Below are positions 27,545 through 34,847 of a stretch of 64,000 bases of DNA, one piece after another; position 1 is the first letter of the stretch; each line of letters starts with the position of its first letter. The stretch is from NCBI GenBank assembly GCA_903889245.1, contig CAISWQ010000056.1, forward strand, positions 62,001 through 126,000. Direction: 5' to 3'. Below the pieces are notes generated by a model, which saw only the letters and a program-made list of their open reading frames with translations, was not told the origin of the DNA and did no database searches. This stretch comes from an uncultured Lentisphaerota bacterium. Its GTDB lineage: Bacteria > Verrucomicrobiota > Kiritimatiellia > CAIQIC01. The position numbers and the translations under genes were made by a program.

Positions 27545-29095
27545 ATGAAAACCAAACCGCTCGCCTTGTTTCTGTGCAGTGCCGCGCTGGTGTCAGGCGC
27601 GGCGGAACCAGCGGCGCAACCGCGGCTGGGCATGAACCTCGCGGGGCCGTCGGACTGGTCGAGCGAACTGCCGTTCGTGGATGTCTTCCGCCAGTCGCGC
27701 ACGTGGGTCAGCCAAAAGCAGGGCGCGGCGTGGGGCAAGGGGCCGGCGCTGGCGCTCGACGAATTCGGCTGGGTGAAAAAGCTGGAACCGGGCTGCTGCG
27801 CCGAGACGATGCTATGCACGATCGAAAGCGGGCATTATCCCGGTGGTATCTACACGGTCCTCTTTGACGGCGAGGGCCAGCTCACGGCGGGGATGAACGC
27901 CAAGGTGATGGAGAGCAGGCCGGGCCGCCTGCTGCTGGAGGTGAATTCCAGCAAGGGCGGCTTCACGCTGAAGCTCAAGGAGACCAATCCGGCCAACTAT
28001 GTCCGCAACATCCGCGTCATCCTGCCGGGCTGCGAGGCCACGTATGCGCAGGATCCCTTCTATCCGCCGTTCCTGAAACACTGGCAGGGCTTCGCGTGTT
28101 TCCGTTTCATGGACTGGATGCACACCAACAACTCGGAGATCAAAACCTGGGCCGACCGCCCGACGCTCCAGAGCGCGACGTTCTCCAAACGCGGCGTCGC
28201 GCTGGAGCTGATGATCGCGTTGTGCAACCGCCAGCAGGTCGCGCCGTGGTTCTGTATGCCGCATCTCGCGGACGATGACTTCGTCCGCCGGTTCGCGCAG
28301 ATGGTCAAGGAGCGGCTCGACCCGCGGTTGAAGATTTACATTGAGTATTCCAACGAGGTCTGGAACGGCCAGTTCAAGCAAAGCCGCTACGCCGGCGAGG
28401 AAGGCCTGAACCAGAAACTCGGCGGGAAGGCGTGGGAGGCCGGCTGGCACTACACCGCGGTCCGCTCGCTGGAGATTTTCAAGATTTGGGAGGAGGTCTT
28501 CGGCGGCCACGAACGCTTCGTGCGCGTCCTGCCCTCGCAGGCGGCGAACAGCCACGTCTCCAAACAGATTCTCGGCTTCCGCGGCGCCGCCCAGCACGCC
28601 GACGCGCTCGCCATCGCGCCCTACATCACCATGTGCATCAGCCCGCGCGGCCAGCTCACCGACGCCACCGTCGCCGGCTGGACCGTGGAGCAGGTGCTCG
28701 ACCACGCCAAACAGCACGCGCTGCCGCAGAGCCTCAAATGGATGCAGGAGCAGAAGAAAGTCGCTGACCAGTACGGGCTGCGCCTGATCGCCTACGAGGC
28801 CGGCCAGCACCTCGTTGGCGTCGGCGGCGGCGAGAACAACGCGGCGCTGACCAAACTTTTCCACGCGGCGAACCGCCATCCCCGGATGGGCGCGCTCTAC
28901 GGGAAATATCTCGACGCTTGGGCTGCGGGCGGCGGCGACCTGCTGTGCATCTTCTCCTCGATTGGCGCATGGAGCAAATGGGGCAGTTGGGGCCTCGCCG
29001 AGTTTCAGGATAGCCGCGTCGCCGACTATCCCAAGCTCGCCGCAACTCTCCAGTGGGCCAAGGCCCATGGCCAGAACGTCAATCTCGGCGACTGA
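27545..29095 (+). CDS. Secreted cellulose-binding-like / putative glycan-active protein
   Basis: 516 residues with a signal peptide (MKTKPLALFLCSAALVSGAA). The region from LGMNLAGPSDWSSELPFVDVFRQSRTW through WHYTAVRSLEIFKIWEEVFG includes KIYIEYSNEVWNGQFKQSRY. This is characteristic of large secreted proteins annotated as cellulose-binding in planctomycetes and verrucomicrobia, with a TIM-barrel-like core. IAYEAGQHLVGVGG may hold a catalytic Glu. It probably acts on a plant or algal polysaccharide, but the substrate and catalysis are not proven. It opens a run of secreted glycan-related genes. Confidence 0.75.
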   Translation: MKTKPLALFLCSAALVSGAAEPAAQPRLGMNLAGPSDWSSELPFVDVFRQSRTWVSQKQGAAWGKGPALALDEFGWVKKLEPGCCAETMLCTIESGHYPGGIYTVLFDGEGQLTAGMNAKVMESRPGRLLLEVNSSKGGFTLKLKETNPANYVRNIRVILPGCEATYAQDPFYPPFLKHWQGFACFRFMDWMHTNNSEIKTWADRPTLQSATFSKRGVALELMIALCNRQQVAPWFCMPHLADDDFVRRFAQMVKERLDPRLKIYIEYSNEVWNGQFKQSRYAGEEGLNQKLGGKAWEAGWHYTAVRSLEIFKIWEEVFGGHERFVRVLPSQAANSHVSKQILGFRGAAQHADALAIAPYITMCISPRGQLTDATVAGWTVEQVLDHAKQHALPQSLKWMQEQKKVADQYGLRLIAYEAGQHLVGVGGGENNAALTKLFHAANRHPRMGALYGKYLDAWAAGGGDLLCIFSSIGAWSKWGSWGLAEFQDSRVADYPKLAATLQWAKAHGQNVNLGD

Positions 29096-29175
29096 CCTGA
29101 CCGCGCCAGGCCATGATGACGAGTGGTTGTGTCCGGGAGGCTCCCTGCCAATGGCAGTTTCCTTTTGTACTGTAG

Positions 29176-29194
29176 CGGCGGCCCATGGCCGCCG
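29176..29194. repeat. GC-rich inverted repeat (CGGCGGC/GCCGCCG)
   Basis: CGGCGGCCCATGGCCGCCG preceded by TGTAG. Nearly the same word (TGTAGCGGCGGTCTATGGCCGCCG on the minus strand, about 25671-25694) lies inside the radical SAM gene, so both belong to one dispersed family. Confidence 0.7.
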
Positions 29195-29264
29195 AAAAAT
29201 CGAAAGCCACAGCGGCGCAGGGAAAACCGCTTCGCAAAGGTGAAATTCCACCTGCGGATCGGTG

Positions 29265-29804
29265 TCAGATTCGGAGAACCTCATAGGTCTCCGAGAACTC
29301 GGTCCCGGCCGCCCGTCGCATTCGCGCGTGTGCCGCCTGGAATGTGCTGACCAGTTTGGGCCGCACCACGCGGCACGGCGCTTGCGGGAGGTCGGCCAGC
29401 AACGTCAACCTGACGTACTTATCCCCGTCGCCCGAGACGATGCGGTCCATGGGCATGTGGTCGGTCAGCCTGATGCCGGCGCCGACGCGGATGCTGATCT
29501 CCAGCAGCGTCGTCTTGTTCATGAAGACATAGGCGGCATGCTGGTCCGGCTTGGCCGCCATCTCCGACAAAACTTCCGCATAGATCGGGCTGGCCGGATC
29601 AGGGGAGAGTTCATTGACGCGGAGTTTCCAATCCGCCTCGCCGATTTGGTTATAGCCGTGGTTATAGACGATGTAGTCGCCATGGTGTACGGCCTTCGTG
29701 AAGTTGTCCTCGAAAGTGCGGATGCCGGCGGTTGTGACGTGACAGCGCCGGTCCGCGATCACGAGGCAGCCATTCCGGCAGCGCACGCCGATGATCAGGG
29801 TCAT
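29265..29804 (-). CDS. Proteasome-type Ntn-hydrolase-like protein (uncertain)
   Basis: 179 residues, no signal peptide. The N terminus MTLIIGVRCRNGCLVIADRR resembles the start of proteasome/HslV-like beta folds, where such strands precede the active-site region. Following segments (GDYIVYNHGYNQIGEADWKL, MPMDRIVSGDGDKYVRLTLL) fit a similar alpha-beta sandwich. A processed N-terminal Thr, Ser or Cys cannot be assigned with confidence. The start at 29804 has GGAAGG upstream; the frame continues to 30050 but crosses a 32-bp palindrome and lacks a start signal. It stands alone. Confidence 0.6.
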   Translation of the reverse strand: MTLIIGVRCRNGCLVIADRRCHVTTAGIRTFEDNFTKAVHHGDYIVYNHGYNQIGEADWKLRVNELSPDPASPIYAEVLSEMAAKPDQHAAYVFMNKTTLLEISIRVGAGIRLTDHMPMDRIVSGDGDKYVRLTLLADLPQAPCRVVRPKLVSTFQAAHARMRRAAGTEFSETYEVLRI

Positions 29805-29896
29805 GTTTTCCTTCCCCGTAAACAGTATGTTGCCGCGCGGCGCACAGCATAGGCGGCCGCCTTGGGACCGCAAGGCGGAAGCGGCCCATCCGCCAT

Positions 29897-29928
29897 CCAA
29901 TCGCACACTTGTACAAGTGTGCGATTGG
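29897..29928. promoter_or_regulatory. Perfect 32-bp palindrome between divergent genes
   Basis: CCAATCGCACACTTGT followed by its exact complement ACAAGTGTGCGATTGG, centre TTGTACAA, no loop. It lies 92 bp before the Ntn-like gene (minus) and about 200 bp before the beta-helix gene (plus). Such symmetry fits a dimeric repressor operator; no T tract supports a terminator. The rest of the 29805-30129 gap holds an imperfect CCGCCTTG/CAAGGCGG hairpin and the promoter at 30056. Confidence 0.6.
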
Positions 29929-30055
29929 GCGCCGGGATGTATTTCGCCGGGATCGGCTGTGGTGGCGCGCACCGCATTCGTCACCCGGCCGGTAAGCGTA
30001 AGCCTGATCCGACGTTTCGGTCGTGGCGTTCCTGCCCCGGCGGCGCACATTCTGG

Positions 30056-30084
30056 TTGCACGGCCGCAGGCGATGGCTTATGCC
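30056..30084 (+). promoter_or_regulatory. Promoter of the beta-helix gene
   Basis: TTGCAC, 17 bp, TATGCC. A ribosome site (GGAAAGGAG) and the start at 30130 follow about 45 nt downstream. Confidence 0.5.
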
Positions 30085-30129
30085 TCGGCGCAGTCTGATG
30101 GCTCACGTGTCAGGAAAGGAGTCGGCGTG

Positions 30130-32163
30130 ATGAGAAGCGAACTGCTGATGCGTGTGGTGGCCCTGGTGGCGCTGCCGGTCGCGGCGGAACCAACGCTGTG
30201 GGTGGATGCCAACGCGAAATCCGGCGACGCCGATGGTTCGCAGGCGAAGCCGTTCGCGACCATCGCCGCCGGCTTGAAGCAGGCGAAGCCGGGGACGCGC
30301 GTGATGGTGCGCGGCGGCGTCTATCGCGAGAGCGTCAAAATCCCCGGCGGTGCCGCGGGCGCGCCGGTGACGCTGATGGCCGAGCCGGGGCAGCGCGTCA
30401 TCCTGTCCGGCTTCGAGAAAATCGGCGGCTGGCAGCCGCACCAGGCGGGCGTGTTTGTGACGACGCTGGACTGGAAGCCGGACACGCTCTACGTGGGCTG
30501 CGCGGCGCAGCCGCTGGCGCGCGAACCAAACGAGGGCTGGTATCTGATGGAGGCGACCGGCGCGCGCACGATCACCGACCGCCAGCATCTGGCGAAGCGC
30601 GCCGACGACCTGAAGGGCGGCAGCATCCAGTTCCACCAGAAATCAGGGAACGTCTTTTTCAGCTTCCCCATCGCCTCGCTCGAGGCGGCGGCGGGAACGG
30701 CGACGCTGGCGGGTGACAACAAGTGGGCCAAGCCGCAGGCGGGCGATCGCTACCTGCTGAAGAACCGCGCGTGCCTGATTGACCGGCCGGGCGAGTGGGC
30801 GGTGGAGGCGCAGCCGGACGGCAAGGGTTGTCGTCTGTATTTCCTGCCGCGCGCCGCGGCTGATTTACAAGCGACGCAGGCGCGGAGGATGGAGCGGCGC
30901 GTGGTGCTGGTGGACCGCGTCAAGCACGTACGCCTCGAAGGGCTCGAAGTCGCCGGCGGCGCCGATGATGGCATAGATGTTTCCAATGCAGCCGACGTGC
31001 TCGTGACGCGCTGCCTCGTCCACAACAACGCCGGCACCGGCATCCACCTGGATCACACGACGGACTCGACCGTCTCGCGCTGTCTCGTACTGCACAACAT
31101 GAACGGCATCACGACGCGCTCGGTGCGCAACCTGACCATCGAGGAGAACGAAGTCGCGCTGAACCAGATGGACGGCATTGACGTGGCGGGCGATGTTTCC
31201 GGCCGCTACGGCAAGCCCGGTGCGAAACCGGAGGAAGTCACGCGGGACGTCACCGTGCGCCGCAACTACGTCCACCATCACACGCTCTGGGGGCACCCCG
31301 ACAACTTCCAGCTTTACCGCGGCGTGTTCGGCATCCGCTACATCGAGAACCTCGCACTCGGCGCGGGCCAGGGGTTGATGACCGAGGAGGTGGAGGGCGG
31401 CGAGCTCACCGGCAATGTCATACTCTCGTGCGCGGCGAACCTCATCATCTTCGGCCACGGGAACAGCCACAACTGGACCGTGCGCCGGAACACGCTCGGC
31501 TTCCCCGGCTACGGTATCTTCAGCTTCACCGGCACCAACTACACCGCGCGCGAAAACATCTACCTCGGCGGCTTCGTCGTCCCGCCGGTCTATCGCGGCG
31601 ACTACAACTTCTACGGCCGCGAGCTGCCCGTCGGCCCGCGCTGGAAGAAGCATAAGGACATGGCTGCGTTCGTCAGCGCCGCCGGGCAGGAGGCGCACTC
31701 CGCCGCCGGCGACCCGCAGATGATCAGCGTGCCCATCGGCCACAGCGCGGTGGATAGCCTCGAGACCTGCACCGCGCAGACGCTCGTGCTGCGCCAGCCC
31801 GACTCGTTCAAAGTGGGCCACCACATCGAGATCAACTGGGACGGCGTCGTGCGGCGCGTCACCGCGGTGGACGGCAAGCAGATCACCTTCGCCCCGCCGC
31901 TGCCGGTGCAGGCCTATTCCGGCAGCACGCTCGTCGCGAACTGGGGCGAGGCGACCGACTTCACACTCGATACGCGGCTGAAGCCCGGCAGTCCCGCCGC
32001 CAAGCTCGCGCCCGATGGCGGCGCAGTCGGTTCGCCGCTCAACGTGCCTGCCTTCCGCGCCGGCGACTTCGATGGCGACGGCCGGCGCGACCTGCCTGCG
32101 CTCCCCGCCGACCTCCAGGCCGGCCTGCCCGACCCGAACAACCTGAGCCTGCCCTCGTTCTAG
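30130..32163 (+). CDS. Secreted right-handed beta-helix protein (possible polysaccharide lyase)
   Basis: 677 residues with a signal peptide (LLMRVVALVALPVAA). LWVDANAKSGDADGSQAKPFATIAAGL is the usual opening of DUF1565-type parallel beta-helix proteins. The solenoid is visible as repeated short strands with Asn/Asp turns (DGIDVSNAADVLVTRCLVHNNAGTG; HLDHTTDSTVSRCLV; NGITTRSVRNLTIEENEV). Such folds bind or cleave polysaccharides. Near the end, DFDGDGRRDL is a calcium-loop/dockerin-like motif. The start is ATG 30130 with GGAG 9 nt upstream; GTG 30127 is an alternative. Confidence 0.82.
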   Translation: MRSELLMRVVALVALPVAAEPTLWVDANAKSGDADGSQAKPFATIAAGLKQAKPGTRVMVRGGVYRESVKIPGGAAGAPVTLMAEPGQRVILSGFEKIGGWQPHQAGVFVTTLDWKPDTLYVGCAAQPLAREPNEGWYLMEATGARTITDRQHLAKRADDLKGGSIQFHQKSGNVFFSFPIASLEAAAGTATLAGDNKWAKPQAGDRYLLKNRACLIDRPGEWAVEAQPDGKGCRLYFLPRAAADLQATQARRMERRVVLVDRVKHVRLEGLEVAGGADDGIDVSNAADVLVTRCLVHNNAGTGIHLDHTTDSTVSRCLVLHNMNGITTRSVRNLTIEENEVALNQMDGIDVAGDVSGRYGKPGAKPEEVTRDVTVRRNYVHHHTLWGHPDNFQLYRGVFGIRYIENLALGAGQGLMTEEVEGGELTGNVILSCAANLIIFGHGNSHNWTVRRNTLGFPGYGIFSFTGTNYTARENIYLGGFVVPPVYRGDYNFYGRELPVGPRWKKHKDMAAFVSAAGQEAHSAAGDPQMISVPIGHSAVDSLETCTAQTLVLRQPDSFKVGHHIEINWDGVVRRVTAVDGKQITFAPPLPVQAYSGSTLVANWGEATDFTLDTRLKPGSPAAKLAPDGGAVGSPLNVPAFRAGDFDGDGRRDLPALPADLQAGLPDPNNLSLPSF

Positions 32164-32243
32164 TTTCCAAGGATTGGGAAATTTTTCCGCTGTTTTTCCA
32201 AGGCTTGGAAAAAACAGACGGAACTTTTCCAAGCCTTGGAAAC
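32163..32243. repeat. Array of three palindromic repeats with exact 31-bp period
   Basis: Units begin at 32163 (degenerate, overlapping the stop codon of the beta-helix gene), 32194 (perfect) and 32225 (perfect but for the last base). Confidence 0.95.
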
Positions 32244-32253
32244 GTGTTATGTC
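32225..32253 (+). promoter_or_regulatory. Possible promoter overlapping the palindromic repeat
   Basis: TTTTCC (left end of the third palindrome), 17 bp, TATGTC, then 7 nt to ATG 32261. The following CCTGCG and ATGAAA also match the sequence before 27545. Confidence 0.4.
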
Positions 32254-32260
32254 CTGCGCC

Positions 32261-34822
32261 ATGAAATCCAAACTACTGGCAATTTTTCTGGCGGGTAGCG
32301 CTCTGGCGGCGGCGGGGGCGGAGGAGTGGCAGGCGTGCGGCTGGGGCGGCGGCGGCTTCTACTTCAGCACGGTGTTCCATCCGACGCAGTCCGGCGTCAT
32401 CTACCTCGGCGGCGACGTCAATGGCGTGTACAAGTCGGAGGATCACGGCCAGAGCTGGCGGATGATCAACCGCGGGCTGGCGAATTACGCGATCTATTCG
32501 CTGGCGGTGGACCGCAAGAACCCGCAGACGGTCTACGCTGCCACGCTCGACGGCCTGTGCAAGAGCACCGATGCGGGCGAGCACTGGCAACTGCTGCCGC
32601 GTACCGGGAAGAAGGAGTTGCGGATCACCGGCGAGCGCAACAAGAGCGTCCGCGCGATCGCGGTGGACCCAACCGATGGCAACATCGTGTATGCCGCCAG
32701 CCCGGCGGGCAAGGTGTTCAAGAGCACCGATGGCGGCCAGAACTGGAACGCGGTCTATGAAAAATCCGCTGCGGTGGAACCGGTGGAGCACGCGCGCGTG
32801 CAGTTCGGCAAGATCACCGGTGACTGGCACGGCGGCCTCTGGTTGCCGCTGGAATTTCCGCAGGGCGCTGACGCGAAAAGCTGCGATGGCCTCGGTGTCA
32901 CGTTCAAGGGCGGCGGCGCTGCGCCGCGCGACTGTTTCCTGACGCTCAAGCTCACCGGCGGCACGAGCTTCCGCAGCCGCAACCTCAACGCGGAGTTTGC
33001 CAACACGCAGTGGCGCGACGTGGTGCTGAAGACGGCGGAGTTCAGCCTCGATCCGGAATACGCGAAGAAACATCCGGGATCGGCGCCCGCGCTGGACTGG
33101 GCAGCGGTGCAACGGATGGACTTCGTCTGCGTCGGGCCGCCGGACACGGCGGTCGAGGGCAAGTTCAGCCGCTTCTTCTTCGCCGGCGCGCAGCCGCAGC
33201 CGTTCTGCGATGTGGCGCGGCTGAAGAAGGCGGCGTTCTACGGCAACGCGCGCTGCGGCGCGGCGGCGGGCGGCAATGTGTATAGCGTGGCGGTCGCGGC
33301 GAAGCTGCCCGCGCTCGTGCTCGCGGCGACGGAAGACGCGGGCGTGCTGATCAGCGACGATGCCGGCAAAGCGTGGCGCGCCTGCGCCACGCCCAAGAAG
33401 GTCGCGTGCGTCGCGGTGGCGGAGGGCGACCCGAACATCATCGTGGCCGCGTGCTTCAAGGACGGCGTCTGGAAATCCACCGACCAGGGTAAAACGTGGA
33501 GCGCGGCATCGCAGGGGCTGGCGCAGGAGTGCGCCATCCGCGAGGTGGCGATCAGCCCGGCCGATCCGCGCGAGTTGGTCGCCATCGGCGCGGCGGAGTG
33601 GAATGGCTACTGCTATCGTTCGCACGATGGCGGGCAGTCGTGGACCAACGTCTCGCAGATGGCTGTGGATCGCACCGGCAATCCGACCTTCCTGATGGGT
33701 GGCGACAAACCCCGGACACGCGTCAGCGCGCCGACCAACGTCGCGTTCAATCCGCAGGACCCGCACGAGCTTTTCATCAGCGCCAACTGGCGTTGCTGCT
33801 GGAGCGGCGATGGCGGCCTGACGTGGGCCGAGCGCGACCGCGGCGCCGACATCTCCTGCATCTATGACATCCGTTTCCACAACGGCCGTGTGTATGCCGC
33901 GGCGATGGACGAAGGCGCGTTCTTCAGCGGCGATGAGGGCAAGAGCTGGAAGCAGATCGCGCCGACCAAATACGATGTCTCGCTCAACGGCCACTGCTGG
34001 CGGCTGGCGATCAACGGCGCGGGGAGCGCGGAGCGCATCCTCGCCACGTTCAGCCCGTGGTGGAACAAGTATCCGCCGCGCGTGGTCATCAGCGAGGACG
34101 GCGGCAAGGGCTACAGCGTCGTCACCAACGGCCTGCCCGATCACGTGCCCACGGCCAACACGATGTGGGGCCTTGGCCACGCGCGCGCGCTGGCGGTTGA
34201 TCCCAAGGACCCGCGCACCGTGTATCTCGGCATGGATGGCGATCCCAGTGGCGGCAAGTCCGGCGGCGGTTTCTTCAAGTCCACCGATGGCGGGCGCACG
34301 TGGCGGCAGATGCCCAGGCAGCCCGGCAGCCGCCGCGTCTTCTTTGGCCTGGCGGTGGACCCGACCGACTCGCGCCGCCTTTATTGGGCCGCATGCGGCA
34401 CGGGCGGCGGGCTCTATCGCAGCGACGACGCCGGCGAAAGCTGGCAGCACGTCTTCAAGAACGAAAGCTGGCTGTTCAACGTGCTCGTCGCGCCCGACGG
34501 AACGGTCTATGCGCCCGGCGGGAATCTCTGGCGCAGCACCGACCACGGCAAGACGTGGAAGCAGCTCACCAAGTTCAAGAGCGATGGCGGCATCATCCTC
34601 GGCCTCGAAGGCGACCCCGCCGACGCGAAGCGGCTGTGGTGCTCGGTGATTCACTGGGGCGACAGCGCGCGCGGCGGCGTCTGGCGCACGACCGATGGCG
34701 GCGCCACGTGGCAGGAGCTCACCGGCAACCTGCCGCACTGCAAGCCGATGGTGCTGCGCTACAACGCCGCCACGCGCGACCTCTGGGCCGGCGGCGTCGG
34801 CCTCTACCGGCTCAAGCAGTGA
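32261..34822 (+). CDS. Secreted BNR/sialidase-repeat (GH74-like) protein
   Basis: 853 residues with a signal peptide (KLLAIFLAGSALAAAGA). Many BNR/Asp-box repeats are present: KSEDHGQSWRMI, KSTDAGEHWQLL, KSTDGGQNWNAV, KSTDQGKTWSAA, RSHDGGQSWTNV, KSTDGGRTWRQM, RSDDAGESWQHV, RSTDHGKTWKQL and RTTDGGATWQEL. These build beta-propellers as in GH74 xyloglucanases and sialidases. A beta-sandwich insert (~170-320) probably binds carbohydrate. Acidic catalytic residues cannot be assigned. The start at 32261 fits the signal peptide; in-frame ATGs at 32174 and 32249 are alternatives. Confidence 0.85.
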   Translation: MKSKLLAIFLAGSALAAAGAEEWQACGWGGGGFYFSTVFHPTQSGVIYLGGDVNGVYKSEDHGQSWRMINRGLANYAIYSLAVDRKNPQTVYAATLDGLCKSTDAGEHWQLLPRTGKKELRITGERNKSVRAIAVDPTDGNIVYAASPAGKVFKSTDGGQNWNAVYEKSAAVEPVEHARVQFGKITGDWHGGLWLPLEFPQGADAKSCDGLGVTFKGGGAAPRDCFLTLKLTGGTSFRSRNLNAEFANTQWRDVVLKTAEFSLDPEYAKKHPGSAPALDWAAVQRMDFVCVGPPDTAVEGKFSRFFFAGAQPQPFCDVARLKKAAFYGNARCGAAAGGNVYSVAVAAKLPALVLAATEDAGVLISDDAGKAWRACATPKKVACVAVAEGDPNIIVAACFKDGVWKSTDQGKTWSAASQGLAQECAIREVAISPADPRELVAIGAAEWNGYCYRSHDGGQSWTNVSQMAVDRTGNPTFLMGGDKPRTRVSAPTNVAFNPQDPHELFISANWRCCWSGDGGLTWAERDRGADISCIYDIRFHNGRVYAAAMDEGAFFSGDEGKSWKQIAPTKYDVSLNGHCWRLAINGAGSAERILATFSPWWNKYPPRVVISEDGGKGYSVVTNGLPDHVPTANTMWGLGHARALAVDPKDPRTVYLGMDGDPSGGKSGGGFFKSTDGGRTWRQMPRQPGSRRVFFGLAVDPTDSRRLYWAACGTGGGLYRSDDAGESWQHVFKNESWLFNVLVAPDGTVYAPGGNLWRSTDHGKTWKQLTKFKSDGGIILGLEGDPADAKRLWCSVIHWGDSARGGVWRTTDGGATWQELTGNLPHCKPMVLRYNAATRDLWAGGVGLYRLKQ

Positions 34823-34826
34823 GCCG

Positions 34827-34843
34827 GTTTCCAAGGCTTGGAT
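34827..34843. repeat. Single palindromic repeat between convergent genes
   Basis: GTTTCCAAGGCTTGGA followed by T-rich sequence, between the stops of the BNR and DUF6259-like genes; it may also act as a terminator hairpin. Confidence 0.75.
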
Positions 34844-34847
34844 TTTT

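Noticed and set aside
32273-34834. Long minus-strand open frame (853 codons) opposite the BNR-repeat gene
   Set aside because: It mirrors the plus-strand BNR gene exactly and shows no recognisable domain.
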